The notes beneath the pieces are model-generated. The model was given only the letters and a program-made list of their open reading frames with translations. It was not told the DNA's origin and made no database searches. From an uncultured Planctomycetia bacterium (GTDB lineage: Bacteria > Planctomycetota > Phycisphaerae > Phycisphaerales > SM1A02), in the NCBI GenBank assembly GCA_937871505.1, contig CALMPF010000029.1, positions 1-51,524 of the forward strand: a stretch of 51,524 nucleotides of DNA, written 5' to 3'. The translations under genes were made by a program, and so were the position numbers. Shown here piece by piece: positions 16,013-27,594 of the stretch; within the stretch, counting starts at the first letter, position 1; every line of letters begins with the position of its first letter.

Positions 16013-17029
16013 ATGAGCACCATGAAGAACACGACCAACTCGATCGCTCTGCTCGCCGCGCTCGGCCTCGCCGCCGCGGGTTCCGCCGTTCATGCCGAGC
16101 AGCTCGCCATCGTCGTCGAGCGCGACGGCGTCCAGACGCTCGCGCTCGTGGACACCATCACGCCGAATCAGGCGGCGATCGTCGCTCCGATCAGCGGACT
16201 TGCGAAGGGCGAGAAGCTCCTCGGTCTCGACTATCGCCCGCTGACGCGCTCGCTCTATGCCGTCGGCAGCTCGAACCGTCTCTACATCGTCGACCGGCAC
16301 AGCGCCGTCGCGACGCCGGTGAGCGGTCTGCCCTTCGTCACGAGCCTCGACGGCGAGCACTTCGGCTTCGACTTCAACCCGACGATCGACCGGATCCGCA
16401 ACGTCAGCGACGCCAACCAGAACCTCGTCCTCAATCCGCTGAACGGCGCCCTTCAGCTCGTGGCGACCCAGGTCTTCTACACGATGGGAGATCCGAACTT
16501 CGGCATGGACCCGACGGTCGTCCATCACGCCTACGACAACAACTTCGTCGGCGCCGCGACGTCGCAGCTCTATGCGATCGATGCGGAGCTCAATGTCCTC
16601 GTGAAGCAGGCCAACAACGCGGGCACGCTCAACACCGTCGGCTCGCTCGGTGTCGACTTCGAGCCCGTCGGCGGCTTCGACATCTCGGGCCGCTCCGGCG
16701 TCGCCTGGGCGATCTCGACCGAGGGCGGGACCAACTCGCTCGGCCTCTCGACGCTCTACCAGGTCGATCTCTCGACCGGCGCCACCAACTGGATGGGGTT
16801 CATCTACACGAGCGAAGGCGAGGAGCTCAGCGTCACGGCGATGACCGTCGTCCCCTTCCGCGATTGCCCCTGCGACTACAACCATGACGGCGTCGTCGAC
16901 GGCTCGGACCTCGGCATGATGCTCAGCGCCTGGGGCACGACCGACGACCTCTTCGACGTCAACGACGACAACCTCGTCGATGGCGCGGACTGGGGCATCC
17001 TCGGCGCCACGTGGGGTCCCTGCCCGTAA
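16013..17029 (+). CDS. Secreted DUF4394 protein with dockerin-like C-terminus
   Basis: The 338-residue protein has a signal peptide (MKNTTNSIALLAALGLAAAG, cleavage near VHA). A DUF4394 domain follows at about 30-285: LLGLDYRPLTRSLYAVGSSN, EHFGFDFNPTIDRIR, PLNGALQ and DISGRSGVAWAI. This domain is a beta-propeller-like unit of unknown role. The C-terminus has two calcium-binding EF-hand loops, DYNHDGVVDGSDLGMML and DVNDDNLVDGADWGIL, of the dockerin type I kind. The second is degenerate (WGILGATWG). Phycisphaerae use such tails on many exported proteins; their anchoring partner is unknown. A strong hairpin follows the gene. Confidence 0.82.
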   Translation: MSTMKNTTNSIALLAALGLAAAGSAVHAEQLAIVVERDGVQTLALVDTITPNQAAIVAPISGLAKGEKLLGLDYRPLTRSLYAVGSSNRLYIVDRHSAVATPVSGLPFVTSLDGEHFGFDFNPTIDRIRNVSDANQNLVLNPLNGALQLVATQVFYTMGDPNFGMDPTVVHHAYDNNFVGAATSQLYAIDAELNVLVKQANNAGTLNTVGSLGVDFEPVGGFDISGRSGVAWAISTEGGTNSLGLSTLYQVDLSTGATNWMGFIYTSEGEELSVTAMTVVPFRDCPCDYNHDGVVDGSDLGMMLSAWGTTDDLFDVNDDNLVDGADWGILGATWGPCP

Positions 17030-17081
17030 TCGACTCCCCCCCTGCCGCTCTCCGCCCGCACGGAGGGTGAGACCCCGTGCT

Positions 17082-17117
17082 GCACGCCGGGGAGGCCGAA
17101 AGGCCTCCCCGGCGTGC
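17082..17117 (+). terminator. Perfect 16-bp stem with GAAA tetraloop
   Basis: Arms GCACGCCGGGGAGGCC and GGCCTCCCCGGCGTGC pair perfectly around a GAAA (GNRA-type) loop, 53 bp after the DUF4394 stop. No T-tract follows, which is common in GC-rich genomes. It ends 72 bp before the next start, so it separates that gene from the one upstream. Confidence 0.75.
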
Positions 17118-17189
17118 GGTCGTTCGGCGGCGCGCCGCGCCGCGAGAGAGGACCTACAACTCGGCGTGCCGACGCGCGACGAGAACGCC

Positions 17190-18332
17190 ATGGCTCCGGT
17201 TCAGCCCCGCACCGACGAGCCGCCCGCGCCGCTCGACGCGATCATCGTCGGCGCGGGACCGATCGGGCTCGAGACCGGGGTCGCGCTCAAGGCGGCAGGG
17301 CTCCGAACGACCGTGATCGATGCCGGCTGCATCGGCGCCACGATCGACTGGTGGGCGCCGGGAACCACGTTCTTCTCGAGCCCGGAGCGAATCGCGATCG
17401 CGGGAGTGCCGCTCGTCCCGCCCGATCAGGCCAAGGCGACGCGCGAGCAGTACCTCGCGTACCTTCGCGGCGTCGCCCGGCAGTTCGATCTCCCGCTGCG
17501 GCTCTTCACCCGAGTCGACCGGATCGAGCGCGACGCCGAGGCGCCGCACGGCGGCTTCATCGTCGAAGTGACGCCGAGCCTGCATGGCGTCGGCGGCCCA
17601 GAAGAGCGCCGGCGCACCCCGAGCGCCGCGCGGGCATCGCGGCTCCGCGCGCGGCACGTCGTCCTCGCCATCGGCGACCTGCACCGGCCGCGCATGCTCG
17701 ACGTGCCGGGCGAGGAACTCCCGCATGTCAGCCACTTTCTCGACGATCCCCACCGCTCGTTCGGCCGCCGCACGCTCGTCGTCGGGGGCAAGAACTCCGC
17801 GGTCGAGGCGGCGATCCGACTCTTCCGCGTCGGCGCCGCGGTGGCCATCTCCTATCGCGGGGAGCGCTTCGACCCGGCGCGCGTGAAGTACTGGCTCAGG
17901 CCCGAAATCGAGTGGCTGATCGAGCAGGGCCGGATCGCCTTCCATCCTCGGACCTCGGTGGCGCGGATCGGACCCGAGCGGGTCGATCTGATGTCGGAGG
18001 CGGACGGCGCGACGCGCACGCTCGACGCGGATCGCGTCTTCCTGCTGACGGGGTACGAGCAGTCGCCGACCCTCTTCGAGGAGGCGGGGATCGCGCTCGA
18101 GGGCGAGGCCCGGGCCCCGAAGCTCGACATGACGACGATGGAGACGAACGTCCCCGGACTCTTCGTCGCCGGAACCGCCGTCGCCGGAACGCAGACGCGC
18201 GCGAGGGTGTTCATCGAGAACAGCCACGAGCACGTCGAGCGGATCTGCCGCAGGATCGCCGGCAGCGGAGTCCCGTGGGAGACCGCGGGAGCGGTGGGCG
18301 GCTCGAGCTTCGCCGGCGCCGAGGAGAGCTGA
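17190..18332 (+). CDS. YpdA-like NAD(P)/FAD-dependent oxidoreductase
   Basis: The 380-residue flavoprotein has an N-terminal FAD motif GAGPIGLETG (21-30), a ATIDWWAPGTTFFSSPERI segment, then a second dinucleotide motif TLVVGGKNSAVEAAIRLFRV (195-214), and C-terminal PKLDMTTMETNVPGLFVAG plus TQTRARVFIENS. This order matches the YpdA family, whose characterised members reduce bacillithiol disulfide. YpdA enzymes carry a Cys in the first motif (GGGPCG). Here that position is Ile, so the thiol-disulfide chemistry may be absent. A low-complexity insert lies at about 130-150. No bacillithiol synthesis genes are nearby. Confidence 0.75.
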   Translation: MAPVQPRTDEPPAPLDAIIVGAGPIGLETGVALKAAGLRTTVIDAGCIGATIDWWAPGTTFFSSPERIAIAGVPLVPPDQAKATREQYLAYLRGVARQFDLPLRLFTRVDRIERDAEAPHGGFIVEVTPSLHGVGGPEERRRTPSAARASRLRARHVVLAIGDLHRPRMLDVPGEELPHVSHFLDDPHRSFGRRTLVVGGKNSAVEAAIRLFRVGAAVAISYRGERFDPARVKYWLRPEIEWLIEQGRIAFHPRTSVARIGPERVDLMSEADGATRTLDADRVFLLTGYEQSPTLFEEAGIALEGEARAPKLDMTTMETNVPGLFVAGTAVAGTQTRARVFIENSHEHVERICRRIAGSGVPWETAGAVGGSSFAGAEES

Positions 18333-18413
18333 CCCGCTTCCCGAGGGCGGGTTCGATCGGCCGCGCCGCGGACCCACCTCCGTCTCGCCGCGCGCCGCTC
18401 CGGCGCCGCGCGA

Positions 18414-19085
18414 TCATCCGGGCAGCCGTCGCAGCACCGCGCTGAAGCGATCGGAGCTGACGACGAGCTGATCGCCCGCGATCGAGAAGCGGGCATTCAC
18501 GAGATAGCCGGGACGGTTGAGGATCAGCGTGTCGCCGACGACGCGGTAGCTCTCGTCGTCGACGGTGACCGCTCCGTCGAGTCCGGTCGTCGTGGTGAGC
18601 GCACGCCCGTCGCCGCGGAAGTCGACGATCATCGAGATGTGCGGCGGAGCTGCGCTGGACGGGTTGATGCTGACCACCTGCCAGCGGGTGCCGCCGAGCG
18701 GTCCGACCTCGCCGTGCGTCACCGGCACCGGCGCCGCGACCGAGCTGCCGCCGGGCGACGGCCGCGGCGCGGTCGCCGCGGCCATCGCCTCGCGATGCCG
18801 CTGCGCCGCGAGCTCCTCGGAGCGCTGCTTGTCCATCTCGTTGCCGATGATGTACCCCACGCCCGCGCCGACTCCGGCGCCGATCAGCGTGCCGACGGTG
18901 CTGCCGCCGATGGCCTGCCCCATCAGGGCACCCAAGCCCGCTCCGGCGAGGACGCCGGTCTGCCCCGAAGTCTGACACCCCGCCGGCGCGGCGAGGAGGG
19001 CGAGGGCCAGGGCGAGCGACGCCGACGCGAACGCCGATCGACGGATGCTTCGAGCGGCGCAGGAGAGGCGAGTGATGGAGTGCAT
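18414..19085 (-). CDS. Glycine-zipper lipoprotein-like protein with META-like C-terminus
   Basis: The 223-residue protein has a signal sequence ending in a lipobox-like LAAPAGC (Cys37). A glycine-zipper segment of two hydrophobic hairpins follows (LAGAGLGALMGQAIGGSTVG and IGAGVGAGVGYIIGNEMDKQ), then a basic helix EELAAQRHREAMAAA, and a C-terminal domain of about 100 residues (GTRWQVVSINPSS ... FSAVLRRLPG) similar in outline to META/HslJ domains. Glycine-zipper proteins associate with the outer membrane in other bacteria. The Pro at -3 of the lipobox is not ideal. It is divergently arranged with a second META-like lipoprotein gene. Confidence 0.65.
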   Translation of the reverse strand: MHSITRLSCAARSIRRSAFASASLALALALLAAPAGCQTSGQTGVLAGAGLGALMGQAIGGSTVGTLIGAGVGAGVGYIIGNEMDKQRSEELAAQRHREAMAAATAPRPSPGGSSVAAPVPVTHGEVGPLGGTRWQVVSINPSSAAPPHISMIVDFRGDGRALTTTTGLDGAVTVDDESYRVVGDTLILNRPGYLVNARFSIAGDQLVVSSDRFSAVLRRLPG

Positions 19086-19407
19086 GATGGTGAAACCGTC
19101 CTGGTGAGATCGGCGGAGGGTGACCGGCAGCGCGGTGGATGGACGGAGCCGAGGGCGCTGTTCGCCGCCTCACCCGCGGCGCCTCGACGGCGCCGGCTCT
19201 CCCGGCGGCTGCCTCTCGGCGCGAGCGGGCGGGTCTGACACCCTTCGAGCGCTGCGCGAGTCCGCCTCAGATCAGCCTGCGGTCGAACGATACCCGCGGC
19301 GATGTCGCTCGGTTGCCGAGCCCAAGGACTCGTCCCGACGGGGGGTGACCGCACCCGGCAGTCCCAGCGAGCTTCGGATACGCTCCCGCACTGGAGGGTT
19401 CACCACG
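19086..19407. other. Divergent intergenic region between two lipoprotein genes
   Basis: These 322 bp separate the starts of two divergent envelope genes, so both promoters must lie here. No confident -10/-35 pair or operator was recognised. The Shine-Dalgarno GGAGGG lies about 9 nt before the rightward start. Confidence 0.45.
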
Positions 19408-19995
19408 ATGATCGACCTGATCGACTCGACCTCTCGCATGGCGACCGGGCAGCGCGCGAACGGCGGCGTCGCCGCGCCAGATCGCCCCCGTCGTCGGCGG
19501 CCGCGCGGGCCAGGCGCGCTCGCGGCGCTCGGCCTCGCATCGTTGCTCCTGCTCTCGGCCGGAGCCTGCGAGCGCTCGACATCGCCCGGAACGACGGGCG
19601 GCGGCGGCGCGACTGCGACCGGTCCCATCGTCCGCACGCCCACGAGGGCCGCGATCTTCGGCGAGTGGTTCGTCCTCATGATCGAGGGTGAGCCGCTGGC
19701 GATTCCCGCAGACGCCCGGGTGCCGACGCTCTCCTTCGGAGAGGACGATCGGTTCATCTCGTTCGCCGGGGTGAACCAGCTCAGCGGCGCGGCCGACCTC
19801 TCGAAGCTCGAGGAGGGCTCGATCACGTTTCTCCCGGGGCCGATGACGCTGATGGCCGGTCCGCCTGAGCTGATGGAGCTCGAGTCCCGCTTCGTCGAGC
19901 GGCTTCGCGACGTGAAGTCGGTCTCGATCGAGGACGAAGAGCTGGTCCTCAGCGGCGAGAGCGGCGAGCTTCTTCGCTTCCGCCGCAGCGGATAG
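19408..19995 (+). CDS. META-domain-like lipoprotein
   Basis: The 195-residue protein has a basic N-terminus, a hydrophobic segment (ALAALGLASLLLLSAGAC) and a probable lipidated Cys54, then a linker. A C-terminal META/HslJ-like domain reads IFGEWFVLMIEGEPL, PTLSFGEDDRFISFAGVNQL, ITFLPGPMTLMAGP and LESRFVERLRDVKSVSIEDE. HslJ-type domains occur in heat-inducible outer-membrane proteins; their activity is unknown. Its Shine-Dalgarno is GGAGGG. The divergent neighbour carries a similar C-terminal fold, suggesting related envelope functions. Confidence 0.72.
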   Translation: MIDLIDSTSRMATGQRANGGVAAPDRPRRRRPRGPGALAALGLASLLLLSAGACERSTSPGTTGGGGATATGPIVRTPTRAAIFGEWFVLMIEGEPLAIPADARVPTLSFGEDDRFISFAGVNQLSGAADLSKLEEGSITFLPGPMTLMAGPPELMELESRFVERLRDVKSVSIEDEELVLSGESGELLRFRRSG

Positions 19996-20244
19996 CCGGC
20001 CCCGCCGCCGGTCTCAGATCGCGGAGCGGACCGCACGTCCGGGCGAGTTCTGCTATTCTCTCCGCCCTTTCCCGGCGGATGGCGCGGTCGGGGCTCGCTC
20101 GGCGAGTCCTCCCAACGGAACCCGAACCGCCATCGCCCGCCCGCTCAGCGCGGGAAGGGCGCCGCCGGGCGCCGCAGTTCAGTCCGCGCTCCCCCAACCC
20201 CCGGAAACGGGACGCCGGAACCCCGGAGAGACCTGGAGACCACG

Positions 20245-23013
<2,769 letters not shown>

Positions 23014-23329
23014 TCCACCGCGGTTCGAGACCGCGCCGACCGTCAGGCGCGGCGCCCGATCGGAGAACTCGGTCGTCCACCGCCGCCGCGGCACCCACCG
23101 GTGCCGCGGCGGCGGTGCTTTCCGGAAACTCCCGGAGCATCGCATCCGGGCCTGTCCCACGGCGCCCGCGAAGGGAACACACCGGATGAGAGCGCCCGCC
23201 GCGCTCGCCGCCGCCGTCGAGTGACGACGGCCAAGCGGCGCAGCCGCGCTCGAACGGGAGCGGGCGGCTCGACGAGCGCCGCCCGCCCGTTCCGAACGGG
23301 TCGCGCAGGCCCGGCAGGACCACACTCCC
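23014..23329. other. Intergenic region with terminator hairpin
   Basis: Apart from the hairpin at 23078-23117 nothing could be identified. No gene is supported in these 316 bp. Confidence 0.5.
23078..23117 (+). terminator. Perfect 18-bp hairpin after hppA
   Basis: Arms CACCGCCGCCGCGGCACC and GGTGCCGCGGCGGCGGTG pair completely around a 4-nt CACC loop, 64 bp after the hppA stop. CTTT follows the stem directly. This fits a rho-independent terminator with a short T-run. Confidence 0.75.
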
Positions 23330-24361
23330 ATGGCCACGATCACATCTCGACGCTCCCCGCTCACCGCGCCGAAGTCGGTCGCCGCATCGATCGGCATCGG
23401 CTTCGTCTCTCTCATGATCGCCGCGGCGGCCGCATCGGCGGCGGCGGCTCCGCCTCGCGGTGGCCCGCCGCCGGAGCCCGGACGAGGGATGCGCGCCGCC
23501 GATGGCGAGGGCGCCCAGCGCCGCCCGGCCCGCGCGGGTGGAGGCGGCCAGCGGCGCGCCGCCGACGAGCGTGGCGAACGCCCGGCGCCGCCCGCTCCCC
23601 CTGAAGCGCCGGAGCGGCCGCGCGCGGCGCTCGCCGAACTGCTCGAGTCGCTCGACGCGGAGGAGCGCGACGCCCTGCGGGCGCTGCTTCGCGAGCGCGT
23701 CGAGCTCCGCGCCCAGGTCGAGGAGAGAGGTCAACGCGCGACTCCGGAAGGACGCCGTCCCGACCACCGCGCGGGGCGCGCTGCGGGACGGGTCGAACGG
23801 ACCGGCGAGTGGCGACCCGAGCGGCGGATCGAACGCCGCATCGAGCGCCGAATGGAACGCCGCGAGCTGCTCCGCGATCGCTTCGAGCGGATGTCGCCGC
23901 AGGAGCGCCGGAGCGCGGTCGCACTGCGGCGGCTCATGATCGAGCGGGCGCTCGAGCGCCCGTGGCGCGGCGCGCTCGGCGACCCGCGCGCCGCAGATCG
24001 CTTCGAGGGGCCGCGTCGCGCTCCTGAGCGCACCATGGAACCGCGCGGCCCGCGGCCGCCCGAAGGACGCTCAAGCGGTCGCGGAGTGCGACCGGATCCG
24101 CAACCGGATGCGCGGCCCCTTCCTCGACCGCTCCGCGAAGCACCTCCGGGCGGCGGGGCTCCCCATCGACGTGGCGCAGGCGCGCACGAAGGCCCCGAAC
24201 TCGCCGAACGCGCCAAACGCGCCGGAACTCCGCGCGCTGCGCCGGTCTGGGATCGGCTCCCTCCCGCCCCGCGCGCCGAGATCGCGGAGATCATCCGCGA
24301 CCGATGGCAGGCTCGCGCGGAAGCCCGACCAGCGGAGCGCCCGCGCGGCTCGAGACGCTGA
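23330..24361 (+). CDS. Exported Arg/Pro-rich protein, CpxP/DUF3106-like helices
   Basis: The 343-residue protein has a signal peptide (ASIGIGFVSLMIAAAAASAAAA) and is then extremely rich in Arg, Pro, Ala and Glu. Recognisable helical pieces are LAELLESLDAEERDALRALL, RERFERMSPQERRSAVALRR-like segments at about 170-210, and a C-terminal RLPPAPRAEIAEIIRDRWQA. The MSPQERR and LPPAPRAEI phrases recall DUF3106/Spy-CpxP-like periplasmic proteins, but the similarity is weak and no function can be assigned. A 9-nt minisatellite (GCCGAACGC type) occurs in its 3' part near 24195-24230. It faces argS convergently. Confidence 0.55.
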   Translation: MATITSRRSPLTAPKSVAASIGIGFVSLMIAAAAASAAAAPPRGGPPPEPGRGMRAADGEGAQRRPARAGGGGQRRAADERGERPAPPAPPEAPERPRAALAELLESLDAEERDALRALLRERVELRAQVEERGQRATPEGRRPDHRAGRAAGRVERTGEWRPERRIERRIERRMERRELLRDRFERMSPQERRSAVALRRLMIERALERPWRGALGDPRAADRFEGPRRAPERTMEPRGPRPPEGRSSGRGVRPDPQPDARPLPRPLREAPPGGGAPHRRGAGAHEGPELAERAKRAGTPRAAPVWDRLPPAPRAEIAEIIRDRWQARAEARPAERPRGSRR

Positions 24362-24494
24362 CGCCCGCGGATCCGACCGCGCACTCCGGCGCCCGTCGAC
24401 TCCCGCTTCGGCGGGCGCCGGCGGGCGCTGTCATGCGCAGGACGCCCCGGCGTGCCGAATCGACCGCTTGGGCGCCGCCGGCGCCGCCGCGCCG

Positions 24495-26528
24495 TCACAT
24501 GCGCTGCGGCGCCCGGATCCCGAGGGTCTCGAGCCCGTCGCGGAGCACCCGACGCGTGAGATCCACGAGTCGCAGGCGGGAAGCGCGGAGCGCGGCAGCG
24601 TCGGCCCGCAGGACGGGACACTCGTTGAAGAACGTCGAGAAGGTCTCGCCAAGCGTGTGCAGGTACCCGCACAGCCGGTGCGGCTCGAGCGTGCGCGCCA
24701 CGTCGTGAAGCACCTGTCCCCAGCGCAGGAGCGTCAGGGCAAGCTGCCGCTCGGCGGGCTGGCCGAGCATGAGGGGAGCGTCGGCCCAGGGCGAGGCGGA
24801 GTCCGGGGCATCCGGGGCATCCGGGGCGTCCGGGGCGTCTCCCGCCCCGGCCTTCGCGAGGATCGAGCACGTCCGCGCGTGCGCGTAGAGCAGGTACGGC
24901 CCGGTGTCGCCCTCGAAGCTCACCATGCGATCGAGATCGAACACGTAGTCGCGCACCACGTCGCTGCCGAGATCGGCGTACTTGATCGCCGCGATGGCGA
25001 CCGCATCGCCGATGCGGTCGAGCTCCTCCGGCGGAAGCCCGTGCGTCGGGCCCGCAGAGTCCTCCGCGCGGCGATGCACTTCGGCCCGGGCCCGCGCGGT
25101 CGCCTCCTCCAAGAGGGCCATCAGCGTGAAGTTCTCGCCGGAGCGGGTCTTGAGCGGTCGCCGGTCGGCACCGAGCACCGTCCCGAAGCCGATGTGCACC
25201 AGCTCCGCCTCGGTGCCGTCGGGAAGCCGCGTCCAGCCGATGAGCCGCGCTGCGTCGAAGACATCGCGGAAGTGGTCGCGCTGGCGGGCGTCGACGACGT
25301 AGATCACCCGCTCGCCGTCGAGATCCTGCACCCGGTGGCGCACCGCGGCGAGATCGGTCGTCGCGTAGAGGAAGCCGCCGTCGCGCTTGCGGATGAGAAG
25401 CGGACGCTCGCGATCCGGGAAGGGCACGACGATGGCGCCGTCGTCCTCGCGGGCGAGCCCGGCGCGGAGGAAGGCCTCGACCACGCCGGCGAGCTCATCG
25501 CGGAAGGACGACTCGCCGCGGCTGTGATCGTCGGTCACGTTCACGTCGAGGATCCGCGCGATCTCCATCACCTCGCGCATCGTGACGGCGATGAGCATCC
25601 GCCAGTCGCGTTCCAGCTCCGGATCGCCGGACTGGAGCCGCACCAGCGTCTCCTTCGCGGCCTCGACGAACGCCGCGGCGCCATCGCGCTGCTCGGCGAG
25701 CTCGATCAGCCGATGCGGACCGGCACCGGCGGCGACCGCCGCCGCGAGCCCGGCCTCGTCGGGCTTGGCGCGGAGCTGCGCAGCGCGATAGGCGGCGTTG
25801 AGGTCGTCGAGCGCGAGGGCGCCGAGGTCGGCGCCGCGCTCGCGCAGGACGTGGAGGACCATCGCGATCGGAAGCCCCCAGTCGCCGAGGTGGTTCTGCC
25901 GATGCACGACGCGGCCGAGGCGTTCATTGACGCGCGCCAGCGTGTCGCCGATCACCGTCGCCCTGAGGTGCCCGACATGAAGCTGCTTGGCCACGTTGAC
26001 GCCGCAGAGATCGACCACGATCGCATGCCGCGCCGCGATCGGCTCCACGCCAAGGGCCGGCGAATCCATCGCCTCGAGGAGCTCCGCCAGCGCGTCGCTG
26101 CGCAGACGGACATTGATGAAGCCGGGCCCGGCGATCTCAAGCGGTTCGGCAACCTCCGCGAGCCCGGTCGCCGCGGCCGCTGCGACGATCCGCTCGGCCA
26201 CGTCGCGCGGCTTGAGCCCGGACTGCTTCGCCATCGCCATCGCCGCGTTGCACTGGAAGTCGCCGTGCCGCGGGTTCTGCGAGGCGCGCACCTGCGGGTC
26301 CCCTTCGAACGGCGCGCCGAGCGCCGCGCCGATCGCGGTGCGGAAGCCGGCCTCCAGCCGCGCCAGGACGTCGCCGCCTCCGGCGCGGGGCGCGGCGCCG
26401 ATGCCGATGCCCTGCCCGCGCGCGCGGGGCGTCGCCGGAGTCTCCGCACCGAAAGGGTGGGCTGCGCCGCCCTCGAATGCGGGGGTGCGGGCCGATCCGG
26501 CGGGAGGGTGCGTGTCAGGGGCGGGCAT
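24495..26528 (-). CDS. argS: Arginyl-tRNA synthetase
   Basis: The 677-residue class I synthetase has an N-terminal add-1 domain (DVLARLEAGFRTAIGAALG; NPRHGDFQCNAAMAMAK), the HIGH-type motif NVAKQLHVGHLRATVIGD, NHLGDWGLPIAMVL, LYATTDLAAVRHR, the replacement of KMSKS typical of many ArgRS (RRPLKTRSGENFTL), and the anticodon-binding domain with YLHTLGETFSTFFNECPV. The start is uncertain. Family similarity begins about 65 residues after ATG 26528, and an upstream in-frame ATG at 26627 also exists. A DAPDAPDAPDAP low-complexity insert sits in the anticodon domain at a normally short loop. Confidence 0.93.
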   Translation of the reverse strand: MPAPDTHPPAGSARTPAFEGGAAHPFGAETPATPRARGQGIGIGAAPRAGGGDVLARLEAGFRTAIGAALGAPFEGDPQVRASQNPRHGDFQCNAAMAMAKQSGLKPRDVAERIVAAAAATGLAEVAEPLEIAGPGFINVRLRSDALAELLEAMDSPALGVEPIAARHAIVVDLCGVNVAKQLHVGHLRATVIGDTLARVNERLGRVVHRQNHLGDWGLPIAMVLHVLRERGADLGALALDDLNAAYRAAQLRAKPDEAGLAAAVAAGAGPHRLIELAEQRDGAAAFVEAAKETLVRLQSGDPELERDWRMLIAVTMREVMEIARILDVNVTDDHSRGESSFRDELAGVVEAFLRAGLAREDDGAIVVPFPDRERPLLIRKRDGGFLYATTDLAAVRHRVQDLDGERVIYVVDARQRDHFRDVFDAARLIGWTRLPDGTEAELVHIGFGTVLGADRRPLKTRSGENFTLMALLEEATARARAEVHRRAEDSAGPTHGLPPEELDRIGDAVAIAAIKYADLGSDVVRDYVFDLDRMVSFEGDTGPYLLYAHARTCSILAKAGAGDAPDAPDAPDAPDSASPWADAPLMLGQPAERQLALTLLRWGQVLHDVARTLEPHRLCGYLHTLGETFSTFFNECPVLRADAAALRASRLRLVDLTRRVLRDGLETLGIRAPQRM
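24806..24842 (-). repeat. 9-nt minisatellite within argS
   Basis: Four near-copies of GCATCCGGG lie within argS and encode (Asp-Ala-Pro)4 on the minus strand. The unit is almost the same as the one in the thioesterase gene, although frame and encoded peptide differ. Confidence 0.8.
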
Positions 26529-26783
26529 GCGGGGCGTGTCGACGGTGAGGGCAGCCTCTTGCGAACGCGCGGCGGGCCGAGCCGCCGCCGGGTCGGAGGC
26601 ATCGATCGATCTGAAGCCTCTTCGCAAGCGCGCCCGCGAGCGTAGCCCCGCCCGCGTCGGCAGCGGACCGCGAGCCCCTGTCGGAGAGGGTGCTGGCTTT
26701 CAGGCGGGCTTCTCGCACGCTCGGCTCCGGCGCCCTGCTTGGCCGGGGCGGGACCGTCACCCCCTGCCTGATACCCTCCGACC

Positions 26784-27494
26784 ATGGCGCGTGGAGGTCC
26801 GGAGCGATCAGCGGCGATGGTCACTCCGGGGGGTGAGTCGGCGGGGGCTCGCAGCCGCGCCGACGAGAGCGGCGCTCGCAGCGCGGGAGCCGATGCGGGC
26901 GGCGACGAGGGAGCGATCTCGCGCACTCTCGACGCCGCGACGGGCGAGGAGACGGGCGGCGCGGAGGGGAGCCATGCGGCCGAGGCGCTGCTGCCGCTCG
27001 TCTACGAGCAGCTCCGGGCGACGGCGAAGCGGCAGCTCGATGCGGAGTCCCCGGCGCACACCCTTCAGCCGACGGCGCTGGTCCACGAGGCGTATCTCCG
27101 CCTCGCAGGTCCGCGCCATCGCCCTTGGCGCAATCGAGCGCACTTCTACGCCGCCGCGGCCCAGGCGATGCGGCGCATCCTGATCGACCACGCGCGGGCG
27201 CGGCGCGCCCGCGGCGGGCGCCCGGTGGCGCTCTCGGAGTTGCACGACGTCTCCGACCTGGCGCGTGCGACGCCAGAGCAGGTCATCGCGTTCGACGAGG
27301 CGCTTGTGCGGCTCGAGTCGACCGACGACGATGCCGCCGCCGTGCTTCGCCTGCGCTTCTTCGCCGGGCTCTCGCCGGATGAAGCGGCGGAGGCGCTGGG
27401 AATCTCGGCGCGGACATGCGCGCGCCTGTGGGCGTTCGCCCGGGCCCGGATGTTCCGGGCGCTCGGGGTCGAGGAGTCGCGCGACGCGCGGTAG
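26784..27494 (+). CDS. ECF sigma factor, planctomycete TIGR02999-like
   Basis: The 236-residue protein has a disordered, Gly/Ala-rich N-terminus of about 60 residues. Sigma region 2 follows (LLPLVYEQLRATAKRQLDAE, HTLQPTALVHEAYLRLAGP, HFYAAAAQAMRRILIDHAR), then a linker with GRPVALSELHDV, and region 4 (LRLRFFAGLSPDEAAEALGI, SARTCARLWAFARARMFRAL). This is the TIGR02999 group, common in Planctomycetota and Acidobacteriota and usually encoded beside Ser/Thr kinases. The giant kinase gene starts 100 bp downstream. The kinase may control this sigma factor, by analogy with other sigma/kinase pairs. Several in-frame starts exist in the poorly conserved leader. Confidence 0.88.
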   Translation: MARGGPERSAAMVTPGGESAGARSRADESGARSAGADAGGDEGAISRTLDAATGEETGGAEGSHAAEALLPLVYEQLRATAKRQLDAESPAHTLQPTALVHEAYLRLAGPRHRPWRNRAHFYAAAAQAMRRILIDHARARRARGGRPVALSELHDVSDLARATPEQVIAFDEALVRLESTDDDAAAVLRLRFFAGLSPDEAAEALGISARTCARLWAFARARMFRALGVEESRDAR

Positions 27495-27594
27495 CGGCGG
27501 TCGGGCCGCCGCGTGCGCAGACGACGCGAACGCCGCGGCGCAGCGCCGCGGACGGAGCCGCGGCGCGATGGAGCGTCCGAAGCGGAGGAGATCG

